Source of the DNA: Lachnospiraceae bacterium
GTDB taxonomy: Bacteria; Bacillota; Clostridia; Lachnospirales; Lachnospiraceae
DNA: 64,000 nucleotides
Assembly (NCBI GenBank): GCA_910575155.1
Contig: CAJTDX010000006.1
Coordinates: forward strand, 106,320 to 170,319
Direction: 5' to 3'
Part shown: piece by piece, positions 36,802 through 45,499 of the stretch
How the letters are laid out: the number at the start of each line of letters is the position of its first letter
Numbering within the stretch: position 1 is the stretch's first letter
Position numbers and translations under genes: made by a program
The notes under the pieces: model-generated
What the model was told of the DNA's origin: nothing
What the model saw: the letters and a program-made list of their open reading frames with translations, nothing else
The model's database searches: none

Positions 36802-37920
36802 ATGAACAACGATAACGATCAAAACAACACGGAACAGACGCAGAATGCCCTCTCAGAAGGGCTCTCTGCCCTGACAGATTATTACCTGCCTGACGGTATG
36901 CTGATGAAAAGCATTGAGCTTTTTGCAAAAATGAAAGGCAATGTAATGGAACTGGACAGCACGCTTGTAAACCTTGCAAAAACTTCCGGGCTCTCCGCCT
37001 CAGAACTCAAACAGCTCACAGAAGAAGCGTTCCGCATGGGCGACGCCTTCGGCAGGAGCGGCACAGAAGCGCTCTCTTATATCACTTCTGCCAGCGAAGC
37101 CGGATATGATATGCAGCAGTCCCTGGCTCTGGCCGGGGAGGCATTAAAAATGAGCGGCATTTCCTCCGGCATAGACTCCGCTGGCGACGCCATAGCGTAC
37201 CTGCAAACGCTCCTTGGCAATCTCAGGGAACATACCGTGTTTGCCTCCACAATCAATGACTCGCTCGCCGGCGCAGCCAAACACGGGAGCACAGATTTTG
37301 ACACCCTGGCGCAGGGGGCATTAACGCTCTCTGCATCCGCCGATGCAGCCGGCATATCCTTTGCAGAAATGCTCGGCCTCCTCTCCGGGGCTTACGATGT
37401 TTTAAAGGACATGGACCAGGTTGCCGGCGGAGAAATTGCCATCTTCTCAAAGCTCAGGGAAACTCACGGCGAAGCCAGGAATGTTTTTGACGTCTTAAGT
37501 GAGCTTAACGGCGTCTGGGACAGTCTGGACGCGCCCTCCAAAGACGCCTTTGCCAGTTCCACTGTGGGGGACGGGCAGAAAGAAGTTTTCGCCGCCCTTA
37601 TGGACAACTGGGCTGGCGTGGAATCTGCCGTGTCGTCCGCCTTAAACAGTTTCGGCGCGGCAGAACAGGCCAACGCCGATTATCTGGATTCCCTCGCCGG
37701 CAGGACAGCCGTCTTCCAAAACAAAGTGGAACAGCTCTCTGCCGCCCTCATGGATTCCGATCTCCTCAAATTCTTCCTGGACTTAGGCTCCACAGGCGTC
37801 GGCGCCTTAAACTCAGTCAGTGAAAAAATCTCCGCCTTAGGCTCTCTGGGCGCAATTGCAGGCGGAATCATGAGTTTCAAAAACCTCGGTAGGGCAAACC
37901 ATACAGTCGTCCCTCTTTGA
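36802..37920 (+). CDS. Orphan phage tail tape-measure protein, TP901 type, truncated
   Basis: The product has 372 residues and starts at ATG 36802 after AAGGAGG with 8-nt spacing. Residues about 45-250 match the TP901 tape-measure core: ELDSTLVNLAKTSGLSASELKQL, EALSYITSASEAGYD, GDAIAYLQTLLGN, and a helical rest. The long coiled-coil and transmembrane parts of a real tail tape measure are absent, and it ends abruptly after SFKNLGR with a non-helical tail. No other phage genes are nearby. Base composition is higher in GC than its neighbours, which suggests transfer. It may be a domesticated or decaying prophage gene. Confidence 0.8.
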   Translation: MNNDNDQNNTEQTQNALSEGLSALTDYYLPDGMLMKSIELFAKMKGNVMELDSTLVNLAKTSGLSASELKQLTEEAFRMGDAFGRSGTEALSYITSASEAGYDMQQSLALAGEALKMSGISSGIDSAGDAIAYLQTLLGNLREHTVFASTINDSLAGAAKHGSTDFDTLAQGALTLSASADAAGISFAEMLGLLSGAYDVLKDMDQVAGGEIAIFSKLRETHGEARNVFDVLSELNGVWDSLDAPSKDAFASSTVGDGQKEVFAALMDNWAGVESAVSSALNSFGAAEQANADYLDSLAGRTAVFQNKVEQLSAALMDSDLLKFFLDLGSTGVGALNSVSEKISALGSLGAIAGGIMSFKNLGRANHTVVPL

Positions 37921-37943
37921 ATATGCCGAGCCCGCTGCGTTTT

Positions 37944-37962
37944 GCCTGGATACAGGCTTTTT
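37944..37962 (+). terminator. Short terminator after the tape-measure gene
   Basis: GCCTG/CAGGC with loop GATA is followed by a run of five T. It is 24 nt beyond the tape-measure stop codon. Confidence 0.55.
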
Positions 37963-38094
37963 GCACGGGAAGCCGTGGCATACACGGCTGAAACTGCAGA
38001 TATGGGGTCCCTCTGCATATGGACCCGGCTCCCTCATAATTGGAGCCCTTGAACGGAAGTCAAACTGACGGTACACTTTCTTCCTGGCGACAGG

Positions 38095-38345
38095 TGGAAA
38101 TCGTAACAATCCGCCGGCTCTTCCCAACGAGCAGATGACAGCGCACAAACGTGCAGCCGCGTTCCGGCGGTAATCTCGCAGAGGCGAGTGCTAATCTCAT
38201 CGACTACCAGGGCAGCCTGCGCCCGGATGCAACGCCAGCGCAGGAAGGCATAGTCAGGACTAATCCCGGGCATGACGGGAAATTATGGGCTGGGAACTGC
38301 CCCCGGCCATCATGCATGTGGAACTCCCTTTGCCGGAGTTGGCAG
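38095..38345 (+). ncRNA. Structured RNA resembling HEARO / omega RNA, without nuclease gene
   Basis: Nearly the whole stretch folds into local perfect stems: CCGCCGG/CCGGCGG (38111-38117, 38164-38170) enclosing GCAC/GTGC; CTCGC/GCGAG (38175-38179, 38184-38188); GACTA/TAGTC (38202-38206, 38251-38255) enclosing CCTGCGC/GCGCAGG; TCCCG/CGGGA (38264-38268, 38276-38280); GGGC/GCCC (38287-38290, 38299-38302); AACTCC/GGAGTT (38322-38327, 38335-38340). The motif GGCTCTTCCCAAC inside the first stem and the GTGGAACTCCC near the 3' end recall IscB/IsrB-associated RNAs from memory. No HNH/RuvC nuclease ORF is adjacent. Further stems reach back to 37971, so the true 5' end is uncertain. The family call is inference. 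Confidence 0.5.
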
Positions 38346-38355
38346 GACGGCAAAA

Positions 38356-38382
38356 CAGGAGCCTTGACGGCTCCCGCTTTTA
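38356..38382 (+). terminator. Terminator of the structured RNA
   Basis: GGAGCC/GGCTCC with loop TTGAC (38358-38374) is followed by CGCTTTTAT. It marks the likely 3' end of the structured transcript. Confidence 0.6.
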
Positions 38383-38429
38383 TGGTTATTTAGAAAATGA
38401 AATGAATGGACAAGTGGAGAAGAACGAGA

Positions 38430-38675
38430 TTAAAAATCACTGTCACATTTTTGACAATGCCATTGCTTGGAATTTTTTCCCAGGGCAAAGATTCCAAACA
38501 AGGCAAATATGCCGAATTTTGCAAAAGCGGAAATACGTTTCACATTCGTACTGCCGCAGTAAGGGCACTTCACGCCATAGGGATTGTCTTTGGTGATTCC
38601 GCGTATCATTTCCTGGAATTTCTGAAAACTCTTGTCAACAGCAGCCTTACCCGCGGCAACTCGCTTATCACGCAA
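38430..38675 (-). pseudogene. Zinc-ribbon protein fragment
   Basis: An open frame of 81 codons can start only at TTG and lacks a ribosome site. The sequence upstream gives no continuation, so the N-terminus seems lost. What remains has two zinc knuckles, CPYCGS and CQKCDS, separated by a hydrophobic segment (FAKFGIFALFGIFALG). This resembles the C-terminal part of small Lachnospiraceae/phage zinc-ribbon proteins. It lies opposite to its plus-strand neighbours, at the edge of the island. An intact small protein with a non-canonical start is the alternative. Confidence 0.45.
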
Positions 38676-38695
38676 AAATATTAGGAGGAAACACT

Positions 38696-38884
38696 ATGCA
38701 ACCATACTTTCATCCGGGAACCTCACCAGAGGTTCCCATTTTCCTTTACAACGTCAACCCCGGAACTAAATTCTACATTGTTTCCAAAACTGCCTATTCA
38801 GCTTCTGTGAAACCGCATTTTTTATTTCCTATAAAAAAAGCTATGCCCCGGCAGATGATCTGTCTGCCAGGGCACAGTCTTTGA
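38696..38884 (+). CDS. Small unknown ORF with strong ribosome site
   Basis: AGGAGGAAACACT leads directly into an ATG, a near-ideal initiation site. The 62-residue product (MQPYFHPGTSPEVPIF...) has no recognised domain. Its second half runs through the terminator of the convergent GH3 gene, so the reading frame may be accidental past residue 45. A GGGAACCTC/GAGGTTCCC hairpin sits 20 nt after the start and could block translation. It may be the 5' end of a lost gene. Confidence 0.25.
   Translation: MQPYFHPGTSPEVPIFLYNVNPGTKFYIVSKTAYSASVKPHFLFPIKKAMPRQMICLPGHSL
38838..38874 (-). terminator. Terminator of the GH3 gene
   Basis: On the minus strand GCCCTGGCAGA pairs with TCTGCCGGGGC around a short loop, then ATAGCTTTTTTTATA follows. 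It is a strong intrinsic terminator. Confidence 0.85.
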
Positions 38885-38933
38885 GCTGATCTGCGAGCCG
38901 TCAAAATATAGTCAAACTCTCTTTTTGCGCTCT

Positions 38934-41900
38934 TTATTTGGTTTTTACTGTTTTTACGTTACTGTACTGCGTATAAATTTTCTTGCCGTTTACTTTCTTA
39001 TAAGCATGTACGCGCACATAATATTTCTGTTTTGACTTCAATTTCTTAATCGTAGCGGAAGCCTTCTTGCCTACGGTCACTTTCTTTGCTTTCTTGAAAC
39101 TGGACTTCGTAGAATAGCTGATTTCATAACCTTCCGCGCCGGAAACTTTCTTCCAGCTTACAGCAATACTCTTTTTCTTGCCGCTTGCTTTCTTCAAGTT
39201 CATTGTCTGTGAAGTAAACTTCACCTTTTCCAGCTCTTTCTGCAGTGTTTCCAACTGTTTCTGCAGCTCTTTGGCGCTATTCGCCGCACCCTGAGCCTGC
39301 TGATCTTTTGCTGCAAGATCCTTGTTCAACTGATCAATCGTCTTCTCTAATTCTGTAACTTTCTTTTCAAGTTCATCTGCTTTTGTTGTAATACTGCCAT
39401 TATTGGAAGTCAAATAAGTGATTAAGTTTTCAGCAGCGGGCGTATGCGCTTTCACCTCTACCTCGCTGTACATTCTGCCAAACTGCAGGGATCTCATAAT
39501 CATAGTCAGAACTCTGCCAACGCATTTCTGCACGTCTCCCAAAACCAGAGTTTTATCTTTGTCAAGGTCGTTGCTTGGCGTGCCTGCAAGCGCGTCTACA
39601 ATTCTTTGCTGTGTCATTCCCGGCATTACCAGGTCATTACCGGAATGCATCATGCCGCTGACGCTTGCTCTTGAACCTGCAACCCAGTCTGTCATAACCA
39701 TGCCGTCAAATCCCCATTCACCGCGCGGGATAGACTCCAGCAAATCAAAGTTTTCACATGCATACGCTCCGTTCACTTTGTTATAAGAACTCATAATTGC
39801 CATAGGCCGTGCGGATTTTATAACCATTTCAAAACCTTTGAGGTAAATCTCTCTTAACGCACGCTCAGAAACAGATGTGTTTACTTTGCTCCGGTTTGTC
39901 TCCTGGTTATTGGTAATATAATGTTTGATTGTCACGCCCACGCCCGGATTCGACTGTACGCCCGCTGTAATGCAGGAGCCTACATAACCTGTCAGCGCCG
40001 GATCTTCAGAATAATACTCAAAGTTACGTCCGTTCATAGGATCCCTGTGGATGTTCATACCGGGAGCCAGCCATAAGGTAACGCCAAATTCATTCATCTC
40101 TTTGCCGATTGCACGTCCGACTTCTGTTAAAATCTCAAGATTCCAGGTCTGTGCCAGTAATGTTCCAATTGGGAACGCTGTGGCGTTGTCCGCCGGCTCT
40201 GTGACACGCACGCCTGCCGGGCCGTCAGCTTCCACGGTGTTCGGGATTCCCAGGGTTCCTCCGTAATTTCCGGTTGTCTCGCCTGCTGCTCCCTGCACGC
40301 TGTTTGACTCAGAACCCCAGTCTGTGGCGTCTGATGTATCTGCTCCGCTGATCCCGTTTACGATATTTGCCATCTGTTTATTTGTCAGTCCTGCAATAAA
40401 GGATTCCATGGAAACAGTTCCCTTATAAACGTCAATCAGTTTTGTTCCTTCCGGAGCTGCCTGAACGGTCTCAACCTTCTCATTGGCTGCTGCAGTATAA
40501 TCTTTCGCTGCTTCTGCGGTAAGATAAGTCGTTACTGCTTCCTCATCGATCTTAGAAGCGTTATTTAAAGGTTTAAAAGCATCTGCCGGAAGCGCGATCC
40601 GCGCTGCCGCCGCGATTTCTGCCGCTTCTCCTGCATAACTGTAAGCAGAAGCACCCGCTGCGCTCAGATCTTTAAATTGTCTGTCATTCTGAAGCTGATT
40701 GCTGAGCTGTTCTGTGATTACATCTTTGGACAATGTCAAAACAGCGGCAGCTTTCGTGTTTCTGGAACTGTTTCCGACACGTATTATATAATTGCCGTCT
40801 TCCATGATATAAGCGGCTTTTTCCTCGCTGTAAGAAGACATTTCCGTGGTCTTATAAGAAACGGTCAGATTCTGGCTTGCGCCCGGTGCGAGCACATCCG
40901 TCTTTGCAAAACCTGCCAGCTCCTGATACGGTTTTTCCAGCGCGCCGTCCGGTGCGGAGAAATATACCTGTACGACTTCTTTTCCGGAATAAACATTTCC
41001 TGTATTTTTCACATTGACTGTTACGTCAACGGTATCTGCATTTGCTTTCACAGAAACAGGTTTCATTTCAAATTTAGTATAAGATTTTCCATAGCCGAAT
41101 TCATAAGCAGGGGTCTTGCCAAAGCTGTCAAAATAACGGTACCCTACATAAATGCCTTCCGTATAATCTTCCTGATCTGTATTGTTATCGTGGTCGCCGA
41201 TCGTCTCGCTGGCCGGATAATCCTTATAATCCGCTGCCCATGTATCGGACAATTTGCCGGACGGGGTCACTGCGCCTGTTAAAATGTTCGCCATCGCGGT
41301 ACCGCCTTCCATACCTGCCTGCGATACCAGCACAAGGCTGTCTAAACCATTGATTTCTTTAAAGAATTTTGTATCTACGATACCGCCCACATTTAACAGG
41401 ATCACTGTCTTGTCAAAATTCTTTGCCATCAGCTCGATATTGCCGCGCTCCACATCAGACAGGTAGTATTCTCCCTTGTCAATCGCGCGGTCCGCGCCTT
41501 CGCCTGATGTACGGCTGACTGTATAAAACGCTGTGTCGACGCCGTTTGCTTTTGCGCTGTCAATGTCTGACTGTGACAGCGGCTGATCAATAGCCAGGAA
41601 CGAATCTGCACCGCCGAAACTTCCCTTTACAAACGTTACATACTCATTGGACTTCTTCTCGGAAGCCGCCTGCTGCTTCTTTTCATTGAAGGTTTTGATA
41701 TAATTATCCCACCACTTCTGATTGGAATAAGTATAGACCGACTGCAGCCCATCATAAATCGTTATGGTATACTTGTTATAAACATCGCCGGAACCTGTAC
41801 CTCCCTTGATGGTAGCGTAGCTTCCCGTACCAAACAAGGCTGCTTTCGTGCCTTTTGCCACTGGAAGAACTTCATTTTTATTCTCCAGCAAAACGATTCC

Positions 41901-42107
41901 CTCTTCTGCCGCGCGTTTGGATATCTCAGCATGTTCTTTTTCCATTTTGCTTCTGTCTGCTGTTCCTTCTCCCGCAGATACCGCCATTGCGCTCTGACCG
42001 TTTGCCTGCGTTTCCGCTAATACTGTCGCAGACGGCACGACGCCCGTCATCACCAGCGATGCCGCCAATACCAGAGACAGCGCCGATTTTACTACTTTGT
42101 TTCTCAT
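38934..42107 (-). CDS. Secreted glycoside hydrolase family 3, permuted, with C-terminal FN3
   Basis: The product has 1057 residues. A signal peptide comes first, then the GH3 C-terminal domain (about 60-330, GIVLLENKNEVLPV, SGKLSDTWA), a fibronectin-like domain, and only then the catalytic barrel domain (about 575-850) with EADGPAGVR, IKHYITNNQE and the nucleophile Asp in GFDGMVMTDW. This is the reverse of the usual order, as in some Ruminococcus and Butyrivibrio beta-glucosidases. A coiled coil (about 905-960) and one FN3 domain end the chain. It should hydrolyse beta-glucoside or xyloside chains outside the cell. Substrate is unknown. Confidence 0.92.
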   Translation of the reverse strand: MRNKVVKSALSLVLAASLVMTGVVPSATVLAETQANGQSAMAVSAGEGTADRSKMEKEHAEISKRAAEEGIVLLENKNEVLPVAKGTKAALFGTGSYATIKGGTGSGDVYNKYTITIYDGLQSVYTYSNQKWWDNYIKTFNEKKQQAASEKKSNEYVTFVKGSFGGADSFLAIDQPLSQSDIDSAKANGVDTAFYTVSRTSGEGADRAIDKGEYYLSDVERGNIELMAKNFDKTVILLNVGGIVDTKFFKEINGLDSLVLVSQAGMEGGTAMANILTGAVTPSGKLSDTWAADYKDYPASETIGDHDNNTDQEDYTEGIYVGYRYFDSFGKTPAYEFGYGKSYTKFEMKPVSVKANADTVDVTVNVKNTGNVYSGKEVVQVYFSAPDGALEKPYQELAGFAKTDVLAPGASQNLTVSYKTTEMSSYSEEKAAYIMEDGNYIIRVGNSSRNTKAAAVLTLSKDVITEQLSNQLQNDRQFKDLSAAGASAYSYAGEAAEIAAAARIALPADAFKPLNNASKIDEEAVTTYLTAEAAKDYTAAANEKVETVQAAPEGTKLIDVYKGTVSMESFIAGLTNKQMANIVNGISGADTSDATDWGSESNSVQGAAGETTGNYGGTLGIPNTVEADGPAGVRVTEPADNATAFPIGTLLAQTWNLEILTEVGRAIGKEMNEFGVTLWLAPGMNIHRDPMNGRNFEYYSEDPALTGYVGSCITAGVQSNPGVGVTIKHYITNNQETNRSKVNTSVSERALREIYLKGFEMVIKSARPMAIMSSYNKVNGAYACENFDLLESIPRGEWGFDGMVMTDWVAGSRASVSGMMHSGNDLVMPGMTQQRIVDALAGTPSNDLDKDKTLVLGDVQKCVGRVLTMIMRSLQFGRMYSEVEVKAHTPAAENLITYLTSNNGSITTKADELEKKVTELEKTIDQLNKDLAAKDQQAQGAANSAKELQKQLETLQKELEKVKFTSQTMNLKKASGKKKSIAVSWKKVSGAEGYEISYSTKSSFKKAKKVTVGKKASATIKKLKSKQKYYVRVHAYKKVNGKKIYTQYSNVKTVKTK

Positions 42108-42148
42108 TACCCTTTCCTCCTTATATTTTTATTACTTATGTTTTACAT

Positions 42149-42188
42149 TATAAAAAAACTTCCCGGAGGAAAACTACCGTTTTTCCGA
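42149..42188 (-). terminator. Terminator after the solute-binding protein gene
   Basis: On the minus strand CGGAAAAAC/GTTTTCCTCCG forms an imperfect stem around GGTA, followed by GAAGTTTTTTTAT. Confidence 0.65.
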
Positions 42189-42194
42189 TTTTTA

Positions 42195-43670
42195 CTATTC
42201 TTTTTCCGACATTTTCCAGTCGTCCAGCTGCTGCTGCACTTCTTCCACCAGTCTTTGCGATCCGGCTGCCTGCAGCCGCTGCCGGAATTCTATAAGATAA
42301 CTGTCCGTATCACAGAGACCTGTTTCCAGCCACGGCGTGTACTCGTTAACAATCTTCCGAAGTTTCATAAGATCCACTGTAAGCTGCTGTTCGTCCAGCC
42401 AGAAACCGTAAGCTGCAGACCGGACTGCTGAATCGGCAAAACGCTGAAAATCCCCTTGCAGATCCAGAGACATACCCTGCCATACTCCTGCTTTCAGTGT
42501 GTTGTATTTCCATTTCGACGTATTCGTATAACTGCTTTTGTCCAATACATCCTGTGCAGGAAAAGAAAAGCGGCCGTCTTCTTCAACCTCATAATCTTCC
42601 CCTTCCACCCCATACAGCACTATATTTAAAATCTCCGGATCAGAATAAAGCAGATCCAGCGCCTGCACAGCTTCTTTCGGATAGCGGGTGTCGGCAGATA
42701 TTCCCCAGACATATACCCAGTCGCTCTCCGTATCTGATACCGGACGGTTCTCAAACGGGACAACCACAATTTTATCTCCATAAATGCTTTCATCATACTG
42801 CGTTTCATCCGGCTTAATCACACACTCAGTCGCAAACGCCTCTCCTGCCAGCACCATATTTTTACCATTCTCAATACAGGTGAGAATATCTCTGGCCAAA
42901 TACCCCTTTTCCTGCCAGCGTTTTGCAAGTTTAACCTGTTCTTCGTATGCTTTCGTTTCGTAAATATTACAGACCACAGGCTGGTTATCCTCATACAGAA
43001 TACCGGAAAGGCAGTTATCTAAGATATCCGCAACCGGCTGCCGTTCCAGTACGGCGTTCCGTCTTTTTTCCAACGCCCATGGAACCATATCCGGCTCATT
43101 TAACTGTATAACTTCAAAAAGCGGCTCCAAATCCTCCGCCTGCCTGACGAGCGATACGTCAAATTTATATTTTTCAACGCAGGCGCGGTTTAAAATAACG
43201 CCGTTACTGTGCAGGTCGCTCAAGGGTTTGGGGACGCCGAATACGCCGTCCCGCCCCAAATCCTGCGGAGCCGCTTTCTCATTAAGCGCTTCTTTTAACG
43301 CCGGAGCCGCGTCTAAATAGTCACTGATATCCAGCAGGAGATTTTTCTGCACGCAGGAACAAAAAGCGTCGTAATACATCCCAAAAATATCCACGCCCAT
43401 CTGCCTGTTTTTGTAGTAATTCTCCCCGGTTTCCAAACCTGTATTAATCAGACGAACCCGAACGCCCAGTTTTTTTATAAACTGCTGTTCCAGTTCCATA
43501 TTGACCCGCTCCAGATCCTGGTAAATCCCTGAGCTTCCTGTGATTCCAATATAGATTACCGAATCCTCACGTTCTTCCTGCGGCTCTTCTCGGCCGCAGC
43601 CCGATAAGAGGCATATGGACAAATATATTGCAAATACAAATATGTATCTTTTGAATCTGTTTTTTTTCAT
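42195..43670 (-). CDS. Extracellular solute-binding lipoprotein
   Basis: The start is ATG 43670 (MKKNRFKRY...) with GGAAGG 5 nt upstream. A longer reading would enter the divergent kinase promoter. About 491 residues include a lipobox (LLSGC) and a family-1 sugar-binding-like domain: VYIGITGSSGIY, IFGMYYDAFCSC, GVFGVPKPLSD and YAFWLDEQQ-type C-terminal pieces. No permeases are nearby. It is divergent from a YesM kinase gene with about 70 bp between the starts, so it is probably under control of that two-component system or serves as its sensor partner. Confidence 0.88.
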   Translation of the reverse strand: MKKNRFKRYIFVFAIYLSICLLSGCGREEPQEEREDSVIYIGITGSSGIYQDLERVNMELEQQFIKKLGVRVRLINTGLETGENYYKNRQMGVDIFGMYYDAFCSCVQKNLLLDISDYLDAAPALKEALNEKAAPQDLGRDGVFGVPKPLSDLHSNGVILNRACVEKYKFDVSLVRQAEDLEPLFEVIQLNEPDMVPWALEKRRNAVLERQPVADILDNCLSGILYEDNQPVVCNIYETKAYEEQVKLAKRWQEKGYLARDILTCIENGKNMVLAGEAFATECVIKPDETQYDESIYGDKIVVVPFENRPVSDTESDWVYVWGISADTRYPKEAVQALDLLYSDPEILNIVLYGVEGEDYEVEEDGRFSFPAQDVLDKSSYTNTSKWKYNTLKAGVWQGMSLDLQGDFQRFADSAVRSAAYGFWLDEQQLTVDLMKLRKIVNEYTPWLETGLCDTDSYLIEFRQRLQAAGSQRLVEEVQQQLDDWKMSEKE

Positions 43671-43738
43671 AAATCCTTCCTTTCCCTCTTTATCTCCAAT
43701 GTGTTTCGTTGTATAATACTGACAAAGGATGGTGTCGC

Positions 43739-45487
43739 ATGTATAAAAAAAGACAAAAACGCAGCAGCTCAATCAGATCCCGGCTGTTTTTTATTTACAT
43801 TGTTACTTCTGTTCCTCTGCTTCTGTTTATCTTTGTCAGCGGTCAGTACGCCAGCCGTCTGATGACAAGGCAGAGTATCCAGTACAATCATAACACCATA
43901 TCGCTCCACCTTGCAACTGTGGACAAGGATTTATATCATACCTCCAATTACCTGTTTTCTTTTCTGCTCGACGAAGACAGGTATTCTTTGATTTCTTCCC
44001 CGGAATTTACACAAACCACCCAGCTTTACATACAAAAATCTTTTTCAGATTATCTCGCTACGTTCGGCGGCTACTGCAGCCTGTTTTTCTATTGTCCGGA
44101 ACAAGACATTTTAATCCTGGAAAGCTCCAGTTATGATTCCTTTGAGGAACGGAAGTCTGTAAAAGCATACATCCGCGAAAACTGCCTGCCGCAAGATACC
44201 GCTTCCCAGCAGAAACCTGTTTTCAGCGGATGGAATTTCTGCCCTGTAAACGGACAAAACTACCTGATTGAAATTATGGAATACCAGGATGTTTATGTAG
44301 GATCTTTTGGCGTCTGCAGTTATGTCTTTGAGGGACTGAGAGAACTGGAAACTGCTACGGACGGCTCTCTGGCTCTGTCCGGCAAAAATGGTAGAGAATT
44401 TCCGCTCTTTCCTGATTACGATTTCAGCGCTTCTGATTTTACAGACAGCCATTTTGTATCTATACCTGTGGATTCTTCCAACAACGATTACCGCATTTCT
44501 TTGTATATCCCCAAAACAGCCATTCTTGGGGCTTTCTCGCAGTTTTTGTACATTATAGTGCTTTTATTTTTGCTGGTTCTGCTGTTTTTCTGTTTTCAGC
44601 TTTACAGCGTATACAAAGAAATGATTGTCCCCATCCTTTCCGTCACTGCCGCGATGGAGTCTATCCAGCAGGGGGATTACGACTCTCAAATCGCTGTTCC
44701 CGATACCAATGATGAATTTGCCAGGCTGATTCAGACATTCAACCATATGATCTGCCGGATTGATAATCTGAAAATCCAGGTCTACGAAAAAAAACTGAAT
44801 CAGGCTTATGCCAGGCTCGCTTATCTGACTTTGCAGATTAAGCCTCATTTTTTCTTAAACTGCCTGAATCTTCTATACAGCCTCGGATTAAGCGGACGTT
44901 CTGAACTGGTCGCGGATTTTTCTTCTGCTCTGATGAAACATTTTCGTTATCTGTTTCAAAATCCCGACGTCCTGGTTACGCTTGCGGAAGAACTCGAACA
45001 CATCAAAAACTTCCTGCATATCCAGCAAATCCGCTTCCGGAATTGTCTTACGACAGAGTATGAAATACAAGAAGAAGCTTACGAATGGAAAATTCCAGTG
45101 CTTTCCTGCCACACCTTTGTGGAAAACATTTTTAAACATGCCTACCATGATACACAGAAAATGCAGATTCGCATCACAGCATATACCGAAATCTGCGAAG
45201 GCGCACCGTTTTTGAGCGTCCGTATTGAGGACAACGGAAAAGGCTTCCCAAAAGAAGCCCTGACACAGTTTAACGCACCCATCGGCCCAATGGACGGAGA
45301 CGTAAAACCGCAGACCGAATCCAAAGGTCTCAGCAGCGGTTCCCATATTGGCATTGCCAATATACGACAGAGATTATATTACCTGTATGGTGCGGGACAA
45401 TGGTTCACCTGTGAAAATCTTCCGGATAAAGGCGCCTGCATCTGTATGAAGCTTCCTGCCGCCGCAAACACAGACAATCGAGAATAA
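43739..45487 (+). CDS. Sensor histidine kinase, YesM type
   Basis: The start is at ATG 43739 with AAAGGA upstream, giving 582 residues. A transmembrane helix (about 18-38) is followed by an extracellular region (about 240 residues), a second helix (about 265-288, IIVLLFLLVLLFFCF), HAMP (about 290-345), the His box IKPHFFLNCLNLLYSLG, and a HATPase domain with VENIFKHAYHD and DNGKGFPKEA. It is followed 12 nt later by its AraC-type regulator. The predicted ligand is unknown but a binding lipoprotein is encoded divergently. Confidence 0.94.
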   Translation: MYKKRQKRSSSIRSRLFFIYIVTSVPLLLFIFVSGQYASRLMTRQSIQYNHNTISLHLATVDKDLYHTSNYLFSFLLDEDRYSLISSPEFTQTTQLYIQKSFSDYLATFGGYCSLFFYCPEQDILILESSSYDSFEERKSVKAYIRENCLPQDTASQQKPVFSGWNFCPVNGQNYLIEIMEYQDVYVGSFGVCSYVFEGLRELETATDGSLALSGKNGREFPLFPDYDFSASDFTDSHFVSIPVDSSNNDYRISLYIPKTAILGAFSQFLYIIVLLFLLVLLFFCFQLYSVYKEMIVPILSVTAAMESIQQGDYDSQIAVPDTNDEFARLIQTFNHMICRIDNLKIQVYEKKLNQAYARLAYLTLQIKPHFFLNCLNLLYSLGLSGRSELVADFSSALMKHFRYLFQNPDVLVTLAEELEHIKNFLHIQQIRFRNCLTTEYEIQEEAYEWKIPVLSCHTFVENIFKHAYHDTQKMQIRITAYTEICEGAPFLSVRIEDNGKGFPKEALTQFNAPIGPMDGDVKPQTESKGLSSGSHIGIANIRQRLYYLYGAGQWFTCENLPDKGACICMKLPAAANTDNRE

Positions 45488-45499
45488 AGGGGATTTAAA

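Noticed and set aside
37889..37910. AGGGCAAACC resembling part of a cyclic di-GMP riboswitch
   Set aside because: The rest of the GEMM motif (GAAA loop, GGGACGCAAAGCC and tetraloop receptor) is absent.
38034..38273. Minus-strand ORF of 79 codons opposite the structured RNA
   Set aside because: No ribosome site, no recognisable domain, and the plus-strand stems explain the composition.
37921..38385. Group II intron as an explanation for the structured region after the tape-measure gene
   Set aside because: The 5' GUGYG start and the highly conserved domain V with its AGC triad are not present, and there is no reverse transcriptase ORF.
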